Shown: positions 1 to 12,170, numbered from the stretch's first letter. The stretch is 64,000 nt of DNA from Mortierella alpina (GCA_029449245.1 JANATF010000002.1:3410001-3474000); one strand, 5' to 3'. Numbers and translations are program-made. The notes: a model not told the origin generated them from the sequence alone.

Positions 1-816
1 TCGTGGGCTTGTCGCTCGTAAGTATGGAATGAAATGTCGCTTTCGTGATGCAGTAGAAACAAACTCACACGACCTGCGACAGGGAGGGGCGATTGTTGCC
101 TCTTATGCCTACCGCTTTCCAGAGTCTGTCGAGTCCATAACTTTCATCGCGCCGGGCGGACTATTGTTGGTAAGTACAGCTGAGCACTGCTTGATGTCGT
201 CGTCCTATGCATGAGCGATCAGTTGGAACTCACGAACACGTTTGTTAATCTGGCATGTTTCAACTAGCCCTCTGAGGTCCCTTGGATCGGCAAAATATTT
301 ACGGTCCCGTACAGCGAGGATATATTTTCCCACAAGTCGATGAGGAACTACTTTTCGGCAAAGAACATCGAATCGATGAAGGCCGAGTTCAAGGACGAGA
401 AGTGCGTGCCGTCAAGTGTCGAAGAGGCAACTGAGATCTTGGCCCTGCAATTTCGTCACCACGCTGGATACCCTCGTGGGCTGATGTCGACGTTGAAATA
501 CTTTCCGTTGACAGGTCTGCAAGCCCAGTACGCGGCTTTGCAGCAACAGTCGTTTCCAGTACAGCTGATTTGGGTATGCAATTCGATATGACAGCCTTCA
601 AGTAAATGCGCGCTAGATGTGGTGCGCCCACGCTTACTCTTATACATTGGTCATGAGTAGGGTACCAAGGACACAATCATTCGTGCCACCACTGTCAAGA
701 CCTTTCAAGAGCTGGTGCCTCGAGGCAAGGTGACCGTCCTAGAAGGAGCGACCCATAGCCTGGTCATGACGCACCCCGACGCCATCATCGGGCGGCTGGA
801 GGGCTTTCTTCTGTAG
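1..816 (+). CDS. Alpha/beta hydrolase fold protein, 3' part only (5' end outside window)
   Basis: The visible exons are 1-17, 83-169, 268-573 and 661-816, joined by GT-AG introns, with the TAG stop at 814-816. Splicing the first two exons creates the nucleophile elbow GLSLGG (GxSxGG), with the catalytic Ser carried by the partial first exon. The last exon begins with GTKD, which follows LIW from the previous exon and supplies the acidic residue, and it ends with EGATHSLV, which supplies the His. These three elements in order are the classic serine-hydrolase triad of the alpha/beta hydrolase family (lipase, esterase, epoxide hydrolase and similar enzymes). Substrate and localisation cannot be read from this fragment because the N-terminal half is missing. 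The gene runs in the same direction as the TMEM33-like gene that starts 143 bp downstream. Confidence 0.85.
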
Positions 817-959
817 CATCTGGACGATTGCGAGCAAACTCAAACTCTAAATATCTTGGTATTTCAATACAAATTGTTCTCATCAGCTCCATTCCACTTC
901 TTTTTTTGTCAGTTCAAACTCTCGCACCGCATAATCAATTCCCGTCCATCGACCCTCCC

Positions 960-2862
960 ATGCCCGCCACTCCTTCCACCCTCAGCTCACGCCTGCAGAC
1001 CCTCGTGAAGGTAACTGGACCCACCCTCGCACACCTCCGGCCTCTCCGGATGCAGCGCCATGGTGAAACCAAACGGCCTTTTGGAGAAACTCGCGCATCT
1101 GTCCTTTTTGCATTCTTGCTTAAACTCCAACGCTCCAAACCCAACACCGAAGGCGCGACTTTGACCTTTTGGACCAACACACCGATGCACAGGAAGCCGT
1201 GAAGTTGTACTCTGGACCTCAGCACTTCAACCGTCCAATCACACGACAGTCTACAGCGACCAATGGGATGTTAAAGGATGCCGCTTGTTCATGTATCAGG
1301 GATCGGAGCGAACATGGCAGGCTTTGTGAAGCCAACAGAGGCTTGGTGAAGATGCAAACCTCACGGAAGTCCACTCCGACTTTTTGCATGAAGCCGCTCA
1401 CCTTTGGAGCTGGTCTATGATCAGGAAGCTCATAATCACTCCAGCCTTACGTTCAGCGCGCAACAATAGGAGCCTCTGCATGAGGATTTTTGCGTAACGA
1501 TCCGTCCATTCTGATCAGAATCTCGCATCATCCTCCGGACATCTCTTTCTCGCTCGTTAGGGTCCCCAATTCGTATGGTGGTTGGGACATGTCTCCCTAC
1601 TGGTCTGCACGGCATTCTACCTGCCCTACTGGCTCACTTTCAACTCCAAGGCCGGTGCCCACTGGTACTCACGCGCCTTTCTCGGAGCATTGGTCAGCTA
1701 TGGCGTTGTCGTCTACAAGTCTTTCCCGGTGAGTCCCTTGGTTCTGTTCTCAACTTGCTGGTCTCTTGGAGTTTTAGATACTCAGACACCCCTCCCCATC
1801 ACGGATCACGGATAATGGCGCCAAACTCGCACCAGAATCGCGGCCAGCATGAAAAGATCGGCGAGCACTTTCAGATGACGTTTTTTTTTTTTTTTTTACT
1901 CGGCGGGTCGGGCCGTGGTTGGATAATCGCCTCAATTTTCTCACCGTCGATCGCTGGATAAAAAACCGAAAGGCGGGTTCATTCCGTTGGTGAAGGGTAC
2001 TGCTACGGTCCAGCGTCGCTGACAAATATTCGCCTTCTTACGACACAGCACATCAAACTGGAGGCACAGTTCCTGCAAAGCGTTCTCGTTGAGGAGAATG
2101 TTCAATACTTTCTGATGGCCATCTTTTGGTGGAGATCGACCCCAATGATCGGTAAGCTTAGCAAAAAATATGAGCAAAAAAAAAAAAACGCGACAAAAAA
2201 AAATTACTCCTAGCATTCGTGCTGACCGGACAGACTGTTCTTTCTCTAGCACCCCTCATTCCCTATGCAATCTTTGCATTCTTCAACGCCCTCAACTTCA
2301 CGAGAACAAATCTTCTTCCCGTCTTCTTCCCTGCATCGGCTGACGGGGCTGCGGACGCAAAAGCTTCTCAGGCGGCCGCTCTCTCTCGCAAGATTCAGGT
2401 CTGGACTGATAAAAACCATAGCACCGCCATGGCCTTTGTCGCCTATGTCGAGGTCATTGGCGTCATGGGCTCTTTGATCCTGGGTGCCATTACGTAAAGC
2501 TCTTTGTTTTTTAGTCCGTTCGCCAGAAAGAGAAAAACCAGACAGGAGCTTGCTCGGACAAAAAAGATGGGATACTGATCATATGCGTTGTTACTTTTTT
2601 TTTTCTCTTTTTTATGATTGGCAGGTTCCAATCGTCTTTGCTCTCACCCATCGTCTATGCCAATTTCTTGCGCTTCCGCTACTTCTTCTCGATCCACACC
2701 CGTGCCGCCTTTGCATTGCTTCGTGCTCGTTTCGATGCCCAGATTGTTGGCAACCCCAAGGTCCCTCCCAAGGCTGTCAAGGCGTATGAGATTGTCCGCG
2801 GCGCCATCACCCGTTTTGGAATGGCCGCTGTTCAGCAGCCTGCTGCTGATCGTGCTCAATAG
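960..2862 (+). CDS. POM33: TMEM33/Pom33/Tts1 family ER and nuclear-pore membrane protein
   Basis: Five exons (960-1010, 1561-1728, 2049-2151, 2214-2493, 2625-2862) join in consistent phase to give about 279 aa. Recognisable family segments are GPQFVWWLGH near residue 18, a hydrophobic segment around TAFYLPYWLTF, an ENVQYFLMAIFWW stretch, and NALNFTRTNLLP, which matches the TMEM33 pattern of an aromatic helix followed by LTFTR. Several hydrophobic helices alternate with short loops, and the C-terminal tail is basic. In yeasts the family (Pom33, Per33, Tts1) sits in the ER and nuclear envelope and helps shape membrane and distribute nuclear pores. The first intron is long for this window (550 bp) and shows no other gene. 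The start codon opens the only good reading into exon 2. The gene is tail-to-tail with the importin gene. Confidence 0.85.
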
Positions 2863-3183
2863 TCATGGAAAAGAGGTCTCCTATAGTGCACTCCGCATTT
2901 TTTTTGATGAACTTTGCTCAGCCCAGGGTAATTGGCGTCCTTGGCTGACAAACATTAAAGTGGCAAAGGCAAGCACCACGGCTTGTATTCGACGCGTCTT
3001 TCTATTCCTTGAAAAATGTTCTTTAATATTGAGATGCTGATTGAAAATGGTGTATGAGGAGAGGCCACAGAGGCCCAGTATTGATGAAGGGAATGATGTT
3101 GATAGAAATGGAAAAAGTGGGTGGGTGGGAGATTGTGATTGCGGTCGTGGTCGGTGATATTGCAAAGAGGACAGAAGACTCCT
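2863..3183. other. Convergent intergenic region between TMEM33-like gene and importin gene
   Basis: This 321-bp stretch lies between two stop codons of converging genes and should hold both 3' untranslated regions. I see no additional reading frame, RNA gene or repeat in it. Confidence 0.6.
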
Positions 3184-6100
3184 CTAGGCTTTGGCAGCCT
3201 CAGCGGCAGCCTCAGCAGCCTTGACAGCATTCTGCTCTGCAGTCGTCATCAAGCTCATGATAAACTCCTGCTGCTCAGGCGTCAGGGCCTTGGTGAGCTC
3301 ATTGTACGAGGCTGGGTTGTGCTGTTGCAGTCCTGTGAAGACGTCTCTGAAGTGGATATAAGGATCAAGATCATCCAAAGGGGACTCGTAATAGATCTCC
3401 TCCTCCAACTCGTCGTACTCGGATTCCTCGTCCTCGTCATCGCGGTCTGCAGGGCGCGTCTTGGAGGCTTGCTGGGCAAGGTACTCGAGGTACTCGTTGC
3501 CCTCGTCAAAGACATCCTCCTCGTCATCCACCCACTCCTCCTCGACCTCATCGTCTCCCTGAAGAGAAGCCTCAAGAGCAGACAGACCCTCGTCTTCCTC
3601 ATCGTCATCCTCGTCGTCAGAGTTAAGGTTGTACATCTTTTCAATATCCTTGCGCTCTACAGATTTAAAGAAAGAAAACATTGGATTAGGCATCAACAAA
3701 AAAAAACTTCAGTCATAATTACCTGCTATCGCAGAGAGATGGACTTACTGGCTTGAGCAACGGGAAGTCCCTCAAAATTGCTCAAAATTCCGTTCAGGAC
3801 CTGAGGCCATCCGCTCTGGAGAGCTGGAGGCAACTGCTCTACGGGCACGGCAAGGATGGCGCACAAGGCTACGATTGACAACTTCTTGTCATGGACACGG
3901 GACAGCTTGTCCAGGTTGGTGAACCAAGCAGCCAAGAACACCTGGGTCCATCCGTTCTCCTCCAAGATGCGAAGGGTCACAGCGGCATTGTAGTACAGGC
4001 AGTTCATGATGACCTCAATGGTCTGGACGCGGAACTCGATCATGTGAATACCCTCGGGCTTACCGAGGTACGCAAAGACGAGAGCCATGATGGGAGCCAC
4101 ATACTTGTCCACATGGCCTCGGCAGTTCAACAAGAACGTTTCTGCGAGCTTGCATGCCGAGACACGGTCGTTCTCGCCAAGACGGTCGCTCTTCATGACC
4201 GTCTCGATAATGTCGTAAATCATGTGCTGGACGTTCTCGTTGGTCGAAACAACCTCCTTGCCGTAACAGACGTAGTTGTCGAGCGAGGGCAGCATCTCCT
4301 CCATGAAATCCAGAGCCGACTCCTTAAAGGTCTTGTAGATCAACTCAAAGACACCCCACATATTGGCCGAGATAGCCTTGCCAGAGAATGTGCAGCTGTC
4401 AATAATCTCAAAGACACCGTCAAACAGGTCGATAATGGCGTTCTGGAGCGTGAAGGTGATCACGGGCATAAGGGCCAACTCGAGCTGGTTCAGCACCTCG
4501 GGTGTGCTCTCCAAACTGATGATCAATGTTCCCATCGTCTTCAAAACGCCCATGGCTGCCATAGTTTTGTCCCCAGCCTCGTCAATAGCGCTATCCGTGA
4601 CATCGTCCAGACCGTCCGTTCCCTTGGCCATATCCTCGCAAATGCGCAAGAAGGTGTCGCGGAGCTGCTCGCAGAGCTGGACTGCAAAAGGCGCCAAGTC
4701 CTGAGCAAAGACCTCGACAAACTCATCCATGACTTCCGAAAGCGTGTCGACATCGATCTGGTTGGTCATGGCCAGAAGCTCATGCATAATGAACTGAAGG
4801 TGAGGCTTCATGGCCTCGCAGATGGCTTCATGGCGAATCATAGGGCGCAGGGCAAGGGCTGCGGTCACCTTGACAGGAAGCTCGCTGTCACGCAAGCTCT
4901 CCATCAGGCTCGTGAAGGCGATAGCAACATTGTTGGGGTCCTCAAAGTCCAGCTCGCTGAACTGGTTGATCATCTCACAGGCCTATAATTGCAAAAGACA
5001 AGCGCCGCACATTAAAACAAGCTACAGGCGGAGGCGAGAATGATGAGCAAGGAAAAAAAAAAGGCATTGTGTAAAAGATACGTACGCGTGCACGGAGGAA
5101 GGGGTACTGGCTCTTGAACTCTGGGAAGACGTGGTTAACAAAGAACGGCTCCATCATGCTGACCAGCGATTTCTAAATGGATGAAAACAAACGGAATATC
5201 GATTAGAGATAAAACGTTCAGAATGCTTAGTCCCCTATACAGCATTATCGCAGGATGAGATAAACATGTTCTCTGCGGGCTTACCTTGCGGAGGATCAAG
5301 GTAGAGAGACTTCCGACCATAACCAAGGCTCCATCCTTCTCTCTTGGGTTCTTGGCTTCCGCGGGGGCATCGTTGTACTTTTGCAAGATAGCATTGGCCA
5401 GGGTGAGGATCTGCATGAAAGCGTTCTGGCGGTAACGGGCCATGACAATCATAAAGTTGACAGCGGCAGTCGAGGGGCTGGTGAAGTCCTCCAACATGTC
5501 GATCCTGGAGTGAACGTATTCCACGGGATCATCCACCCAAAGAGCCTCGTCCTCGGCCTTGAAGCAAAGCTGAGGAAAGACAAAGTGCGTGATGAGGGTG
5601 TCCGAGTGAGGCTTCATGAGCGACCAAATGCTCTTGTCCTTGACACTATTTGATCAACGTGAAGATTCATGTTAGGTTACTCAATGATACATCAGCGCAA
5701 TAACCACATCAATGCATAAATGCTTCACTCGACGACCTACCACTCTTCGAAAAAGTTTCCAATCAAGCAAAGGACACGAGGGCTCAACCACGCCTGCTTT
5801 GCAACCCAGAGCTCAATCTGCTTCAAGTACGCCGACAAGATGTTGGGGGCAAAGTTGGCGACGAATCCCTTGGCAAAAGCCTTGAACTTGGAATCCGAGG
5901 TCAAGGAGGTAGGGTTTCCGTATCTGGTATAGAGACGGTTCAAGCACTGGTATGCCCAGCGCTTGGCCTTCCACCATGGATGTTTCTCCAATTCCTCGAG
6001 ATCCGTTGGGAGGCCCTCAGTGGGGACGGGCTTCTCGATCATCTGGAGGAACAAGGTTCCCCAAGGGACCAAAGAAGAGCTGTCCTGCTGACGTTCCGAA

Positions 6101-7193
6101 AGGTCAATCTGAATAGTGTAATGGTAGCACTTGAAGATGACCTTGAGCATCTCCGCAGCCTCAACGTTGTCGGATCCAATCAAGCCCGCACCGATTTGCT
6201 GAATGGCTGGGAAAAAGGTGGCGATGATTTCATCCACGGGCTCACGATCCTCGACCTTGAACCTGATATGAAAAGAAAAAAAAATGTCAGCACATCCGGT
6301 CGAGGAGATTGATGCACACCAAGAATGCTGAGCCTAACGGCTCTTACTTGTAGACACGAAGGACCTCTTTCAAGGCGATGAGTCCAACAAAGACAATCTT
6401 GGGGTCCTGAGACTGGAGAAGTGTTTGAACAGTGCCAAGGTAGCCAGGGAACTTTGCAGGGAAGTCATTTGACAAAATGGTTCCAAGGACTGTAATCAGC
6501 TGGGTACTATGAGGTGTCGATGCAGCGTTAGGACATGGAACAGAATGTGTTGTCAGGGACGTCTTTTTTCAAGCCAAGTTGGAGCAGTCTGCATACCGGA
6601 TGAGGGTGGGAGCAGAGGCCAGAAGCTGGAGAATGTTGGCCTTAATGGCCTCCTTGTCCGCCTCCGAGATGTTAAGATGAGCAGGTGCGGCCTCCGACTC
6701 GAACCAGTAGCGTCTGATAGCGTTCTTGAAGTAGATAGAGGCTAGTTGCAGGCAAGTCCAGAGGTCGCTTTAGATCTTTGGTCCGTGCTATCTGCAGTAG
6801 AGTGTTCATGTCCAAAGGGGCAGCAGGAAACAATACTCAAACAAATACGCTCGTTTTGCTATCCTTACCAGCCTGACGGACATGGACCTCGGATTCCTCA
6901 GCGCCAATGATCTGCATGGACTGAAGAAGAGTGCCCTGGGTGCCTTCCAACTACGTCCAAGGGAAAACGAGGTTTTGCATTTGGCCAGGGAGGTGAAGCG
7001 GGTTAGCGTGCTTGCAGTGTGTTTGGCAGAGCTGATTGATGCAGGGTCCACCTGTCTCGCGTGGCCGCTGTGCGCCTGCATGAGCAAAGGGGCGGGTGTT
7101 TACCTCCTTCAGCTTCAGTTCTGCCTGGATGCGGACATTGGGGTCGGGCTGGAAGGTGGCCTGGAAGAGCTGGTAGAGGCCTTGGATGTCCAT
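3184..7193 (-). CDS. NMD5: Importin-beta family karyopherin, importin-7/8 type (Nmd5/Sxm1-like)
   Basis: Nine exons on the minus strand (7104-7193, 6869-6950, 6597-6741, 6348-6506, 5741-6262, 5285-5645, 5086-5172, 3749-4982, 3184-3656) join in phase to give about 1050 aa, close to the ~1040 aa of human IPO7. The N-terminus MDIQGLYQLFQ with an early YFKNAIRRYW motif matches the importin-7/8 N-terminal domain. The block around DPVEYVHSRIDMLEDF and the KDGALVMVGSL segment correspond to conserved IPO7 HEAT repeats. The C-terminal exon carries a strongly acidic stretch (DDEDDDEEDE and DRDDEDEESE) before a final LDDLDPYIHFRD helix, as in the family. Such receptors carry ribosomal proteins, histones, TFIIS or kinases through the nuclear pore under Ran control; cargo here is unknown. 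CDC26 starts 257 bp away in the opposite direction. Confidence 0.92.
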
Positions 7194-7450
7194 TGGGTCT
7201 GTGCTCCCGGGGTGATGGTGGGGATGGAGAGAAAGAGAGAGAGCGAGAACGAGGGCAATGCACAAGAGAGATCAAGAAGCATAAAAAAATTTTCTGCTTT
7301 GCCACCGTTTGCCGTTTGCCGCTTGCCCGTGCCCTGGATGTGCAACAGGAATGAATCCCAGTCACTACTAAAGCACTCTTCTATCCACCACACTTACACG
7401 CAGAACACATCACCCATCACACACATACACACACAAACAAACACACACAT
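7194..7450. promoter_or_regulatory. Bidirectional promoter region between importin gene and CDC26
   Basis: The two start codons point away from each other across 257 bp, so both promoters must fall here or overlap the 5' ends. The CDC26 side ends in a CA-rich leader with repeated ACACAC up to the ATG. No TATA element stands out. Confidence 0.5.
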
Positions 7451-7750
7451 ATGCTTCGCCGCGATCCTACACGCATCGAGCTGCGGCCAGAGGACCTGGC
7501 AGACTTCGAGTCGGCCAGGGAACAGTACCTCGAGACAGTGGGCGCAAAGGCCCGTAGCCAGCACGCGTACAAGGCGGCCACAACCAACCCCCCACCCACG
7601 CCTGCCGAGGCAGACCTCATTAGGCGCAACACCGGCGGCATCAGCACCAGCAGTAGCAGCCAGCACAAGAACACCCCACTGGATCCCATCCACGTCGCAT
7701 ACCAGGAAAGAAAGGGAAAGAGCACCAAGGATCGCATTCTCGGTGAATGA
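7451..7750 (+). CDS. CDC26: Anaphase-promoting complex subunit Cdc26
   Basis: This is a single-exon gene of 99 aa. The N-terminus MLRRDPTRIELRPEDLADFE is very close to the [20 protein letters not shown] start of human CDC26, the segment that threads into the TPR groove of Apc6 and stabilises it. The remainder is polar and probably disordered (NPPPTPAEAD, a short serine run), as in orthologues. Cdc26 is a small structural subunit of the APC/C, the nuclear ubiquitin ligase for cyclins and securin. The conserved block begins at the first ATG, which fixes the start. It lies head-to-head with the importin gene and upstream of the dehydrogenase gene on the same strand. Confidence 0.93.
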   Translation: MLRRDPTRIELRPEDLADFESAREQYLETVGAKARSQHAYKAATTNPPPTPAEADLIRRNTGGISTSSSSQHKNTPLDPIHVAYQERKGKSTKDRILGE

Positions 7751-8131
7751 ACAACCGCTTCATGGACACCATTACCAATCAAAAGAGCCTGTTGTATCGA
7801 GCTCCACTCATCGCTCTCTCCATCGAATCTTCGTCCCCCTTGGGCCGCCAGATGCTACATACCAACTTGGACCAACAAGGAATACGTAGCAGCAAAACAA
7901 ATGCTTCATCACTCCCACCACAGCGCCTTCAGCCATCGGACACCAGAGTCCAGGGTCCACAAGACCCTTCGCGCGACATGGAACCCCTTAAGGATCAACG
8001 TCGCGGGCATATTCAACGGTTTAGCGCGGCATATTCACACGCTCTCTCTCTCCACAACCATCCAGCATCCACTTTTCCGTTCAGGCACATCGCTGTTCAA
8101 TAAAACAAAGTACACGCGCAAACAGACCATC
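7751..8131. other. Intergenic region between CDC26 and D-2-hydroxyglutarate dehydrogenase
   Basis: This 381-bp stretch must contain the CDC26 terminator and the promoter and leader of the dehydrogenase gene. A CCAAT pentamer occurs near 7774. I see no further gene or repeat. Confidence 0.5.
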
Positions 8132-10503
8132 ATGGCAACCCGCTTTCGCTCCTCATTCCGCCTCATCAGCAGACATGCCTCGCTCGGAGCACAGACTTTG
8201 AACAGGGCCGTAACCTTCGGGGCGCGAGCATATCTGTCAACGTCCTCGCCAACACTTCTTGCAGCCGCCCCACACGGAGAGATTGAATTCACAGCAGCCA
8301 AATTTCCTCACATGAAGCGAAACAGCGCTTTTAAGAAAGTAAGGATTCAAGGAAACATCGTACGCTGGCGAAAATATGTGCGTGGAGAAAATTTGCCTAA
8401 ACCATTGGAAACCGATACTCCGCTTGTCTTGCCACAGCTCGCAGACGAGGATATTGCCTATTTTCGCACTATTCTCGCACCCTCGGGTATCATGCAAGAC
8501 GAGGAGGATTTGCAGGTTTTCAATAGCGACTGGTTAAGAAAGTACAGAGGCCAGTCGAAGTTGGTTCTCAAACCCTCCTCCACGGAACAAGTCTCCAAGA
8601 TCCTGAAATACTGCCATGACAACAGGTAATGACATCTGAAACATATCAGCCTTCTCTGGTGCTTTTTTTTCTTGTAAAAGAGAGGTAAAATGGCTCACTC
8701 CCGGATAAATCTCTGCCTAGGTTGGCCGTGGTCCCCCAAGGAGGAAACACTGGCCTTGTTGGTACGTTCGCATGAAATGTGAACGAGACAGCATGCTGTA
8801 GAATGTCACATGTGTGTCTTGCCTGTAGCATTGATGCGATTGCTTGTATTTAGGCGGCGGCGTGCCCGTTTTCGACGAGATCGTGGTCTCTATGGCCAAC
8901 ATGAACTCGATCCGCAGCTTTGACAAAGGGTCTGGTACGGAATGAATGATTTAGCCTCGTTTCTCGTATGCAAGATTTCATAGATACTTTAGCGACCGCT
9001 GAACCAAATGCCTCTACACTTTGCCAACAGGTGCGCTGGTGTGCGATGCTGGCAGCATTCTGGAGGTGTTGGACAAATATCTTGAGGAGCGCGGCTACAT
9101 CATGCCTCTCGACTTGGGAGCAAAGGGGAGGTCAGTAGGAACAAGTTAACTGCAGACTCGAATATTTGACAGACACCGCTATTCAGAAGCTCATACCGAT
9201 GTCCCCTAGTTGCCATATCGGAGGCAATGTCTCGACAAATGCTGGCGGCCTGCGCCTTTTGCGTTACGGATCCCTACATGGAACTGTTTTAGGCTTGGAA
9301 GTGGTAAGCAGCAACAAATTTTGTGGGTGTGCAAAATTGCCACAAACTCTGCTGCATGTTACTGAGGCGCGCAAGCTTCCTTCGTCGCCTTAGGTCCTCC
9401 CGGACGGCACCATACTCGATAATCTTTCGACCCTTAGAAAGGATAACACTGGATACGACCTTAAGCAACTCTTCATTGGATCTGAGGGAACTTTGGGTAT
9501 TGTAACGGGTGTGTCCATCCTGGCTCCAAAGCGGTCCAAGGCTATCAACGTGGCTCTTCTGGGCCTCAACACTTTTGAGCAGGTCCAGGCAGCATTCAAG
9601 CGCTCCAAAGATGAACTTTGTGAGATCCTTTCGGCATTCGAGTTTTGGGATCAAGCCTCCATTAAACTTGTCAAGGAGCATCTCGTAGCTGGCGCGAACG
9701 ATCCTCTGGAGTCTGAGCATCGTTTCTACGTGTTGATCGAGACTAGCGGTAGCAACAAAGAGCACGATGACGAGAAACTGAACCAGTATCTGGAAGGCCT
9801 TCTGACCGATGATGTCGTCCAGGATGGCGTCGTCGCCCAGGACTCTACGCAACTTCAAAACCTCTGGGCCATTCGAGAAGGCATCCCAGAGGCATGCTCA
9901 AAGGCTGGGGCCGTTTACAAGTACGACATTTCGATGCCTGTGCCTGTGTTATACCAAGCCGTTGAGGATATGCAGGAACACTTGACAAAGAAGGGCGCTA
10001 TTGGAGAAGGCAAACTCTTCTCATCGGTGATTGGATACGGACACGTTGGTGATGGTATGGAATGGACGCAAAGCCAGAACGAGGGTAGTTTTGCCGCGTT
10101 ACTTAAAGATTCTCTAGCGCTGCTTCTCATCGTCCCAACCGACTTTCCCTATACTTAGGCAACCTGCACCTGAATGTTGCTGCGAGTGAATATTCGCCAG
10201 AGGCGATGGATTTGATAGAGCCATACGTGTTCGAATGGACAGGTAAGGTTGCCCTATAAGGACACCCCTTGTTGGATCATTATACGGTCTTCATCCCACT
10301 GACTCTGCGATCTGTTCTCAATCCCCCTTGATCCAGCAAAACACGCCGGCTCGATTTCGGCAGAGCATGGTCTCGGAGTGTCGAAAAATAACCATCTTCA
10401 CTACTCAAAATCGCCATCCATGATACATCTTATGAAGCGCTTCAAGAACTTGATCGATCCTCAAGGCATCATGAACCCATACAAGTACTTGCCCGACAAC
10501 TAG
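8132..10503 (+). CDS. D2HGDH: D-2-hydroxyglutarate dehydrogenase, mitochondrial FAD-linked oxidase
   Basis: My model has nine exons: 8132-8338, 8438-8625, 8721-8761, 8854-8934, 9031-9130, 9210-9303, 9394-10054, 10159-10242, 10337-10503, giving 540 aa. The first ~35 residues are rich in Arg and Ser with no acid residues, as in a mitochondrial presequence. [19 protein letters not shown] and [14 protein letters not shown] are FAD-binding (FAD_binding_4) motifs. [24 protein letters not shown] and EHGLG are hallmark segments of the FAD-oxidase C domain. The whole closely resembles human D2HGDH and yeast Dld2/Dld3, which oxidise D-2-hydroxyglutarate to 2-oxoglutarate. The 99-bp segment 8339-8437 is open in frame but has GTAAGG...CACAG borders and interrupts a conserved block, so I treat it as an intron. 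Confidence 0.93.
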
Positions 10504-10570
10504 ACCCTGCGTTTCTCGATTTGCTCGAAAGAAGGCATAAAAGCAGAGTCTTGGATCGCTCTGATTCTGT

Positions 10571-11869
10571 TTACTCAAAAGTAACTCCTTCACTGGGCTC
10601 AAATGTACTGTCTCCTACCATCCTTACTAAAATCCCCTGCGCAAAGAACCCTTGCTCGTTCCATGACTTCATATCAGCTCCAGAGAAAGGTCCAAAGACC
10701 TCGTCTGCACTCTGACCCTCTGGTGGGTTGGCCCACTTATATTCCCAGCTGACAGCTGTTGAAAGCAAAGGATCGTCTTCCAAAAGAGCCTCAGCCAGCT
10801 CGCCAGGCTTTAGAACTTTGGTTCCAATCTCCCAATCATCCGCAATCAAGTCTGCTCTGCGTAAGGCTCGGACCACTTGCTCGTAGGACTCCTCATAAAT
10901 ATCGAAATGTCCCAGTGCCAGCATCCTGTCGCAAAGATCCGTTAATTTCTCAATGGCCAGTCTCCGTGCTTTGTCTTCCTCTGACTCAGTGGTCTTGTGC
11001 GCCTCCGGGCCATCCTCGTCCATTTGCTTGTGCTTTTGCCAGCTCTTCTTCTTGTTGTTCCTTGCGCCCTTGGCTCCTGACTTCTTTCCACCGCCTATCC
11101 GCTGGAGTGCCTCGATCACTGTCTCGGAGGGGTGCAGAATGTTGACCAGCTCAAGATATATATCTGTCTCCGTCATGGCTGTGGCAGCAGCCTCCCGCTC
11201 CTCGATTTGTGCTTGCTTGACCTTGCGATCATGGGCTTGTCGCGCAGCTTGGATCTCCTTTCGTGATAGTCCCTCCAGCCACGAATCATGGAACCGGTCG
11301 GGATCGACCTTGCGGATGAAATTGCCCGCCTCGTCAATCTCGCCTCCATCCTCCAGTTCCTCCTTCATGTTGAACGCCTCCACTTTGGGGTTCCCATCTG
11401 AATCAAACTCGTCCTCGTCCAAATCATCAAGGTTCAGGTCTTCACCCTCAATCTCCGAATGGTTAAATCCTTTGCTAGTACCCTTGCCCTTGGCTAATGC
11501 GGCCTTCCTTTTCAACTCTGCTTCCTTCTTTGCGATGTCGTCAGCATCCGCAAACATGTCTTCGTCGTCGTCCTCCTCTCCAAGAGCGGCGGCAGTTTTC
11601 ATACCGGGAATGGCTTCGTCCACAAAGGCCTTGTCCTTCTTTTTGCTGGGCGTCTCATCGTCACTGCTCTCGTCGCCATCATACTTGACCACGGTAACGG
11701 CGCCTCTCCTACTCTTGCGCTGCTCCAACAGGTCCGAGTCGTCGACTTCCTGAAGCGAGCCTGAGCCAGCCTTGTCGCCACCGAATCGCACGCGCTTGGA
11801 AGCTCCTGAAGAGCCCTCGCCGTTGTTTTGCCATTCTTGATTCGTCGAGCGCTTGTTGCTGTTCGCCAT
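10571..11869 (-). CDS. LIN1: CD2BP2/Lin1 GYF-domain U5 snRNP protein
   Basis: A single exon encodes 432 aa. The N-terminal half is highly charged, with repeated acidic clusters (EEDDDEDMFAD, LDDLDEDEFDSD). A conserved FNMKEELEDGGEIDEAGNF segment precedes a DSWLEGL motif, both typical of CD2BP2. The C-terminus is a GYF domain: WEYKW, then DEVFGPFSGADMKSW and GFF, which form the proline-rich-ligand pocket (GPF-x4-M-x2-W). CD2BP2/Lin1 is a component of the U5 snRNP (52K) that joins before tri-snRNP formation. I chose the start MANSNK because it directly precedes the charged region; the frame stays open 99 bp further upstream, but those codons look like leader sequence. The gene is tail-to-tail with the dehydrogenase at 67 bp and head-to-head with RIC1. 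Confidence 0.92.
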   Translation of the reverse strand: MANSNKRSTNQEWQNNGEGSSGASKRVRFGGDKAGSGSLQEVDDSDLLEQRKSRRGAVTVVKYDGDESSDDETPSKKKDKAFVDEAIPGMKTAAALGEEDDDEDMFADADDIAKKEAELKRKAALAKGKGTSKGFNHSEIEGEDLNLDDLDEDEFDSDGNPKVEAFNMKEELEDGGEIDEAGNFIRKVDPDRFHDSWLEGLSRKEIQAARQAHDRKVKQAQIEEREAAATAMTETDIYLELVNILHPSETVIEALQRIGGGKKSGAKGARNNKKKSWQKHKQMDEDGPEAHKTTESEEDKARRLAIEKLTDLCDRMLALGHFDIYEESYEQVVRALRRADLIADDWEIGTKVLKPGELAEALLEDDPLLSTAVSWEYKWANPPEGQSADEVFGPFSGADMKSWNEQGFFAQGILVRMVGDSTFEPSEGVTFE

Positions 11870-12170
11870 GGTGTAATAGGGGCTCGGGAGTAGGATGGAG
11901 ACTGGGAGAAGAAGTGAATTGGGACGCATGAAGCCTGGAGAGCCTTCATATGCCGCGCCCCACGCCAAGCCACACGACGCGTTTTACAACTTCACGACAC
12001 TGGCTCTGCCCTCTCCACTCGAACATCAGCACGCCCCCTGCTCATCCAACGACTGCATTAAGTTGACCACATCTTTACCCGCATCCCCTTCCACCCTCCA
12101 CATCCGCATCCACACCTGCGCAGACACTCACGCACAAATCACACAGCACACAGCACACAGCAACAGCCAA
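11870..12170. promoter_or_regulatory. Bidirectional promoter region between CD2BP2/Lin1 and RIC1
   Basis: Start codons of the two divergent genes are 301 bp apart. The RIC1-proximal half is a C/A-rich leader with repeated CACAG units. No distinct TATA element is seen. Confidence 0.45.

Noticed and set aside
3891-4988. 365-codon plus-strand frame inside the importin gene
   Set aside because: It is the antisense shadow of a conserved karyopherin exon; only the minus strand gives family motifs.
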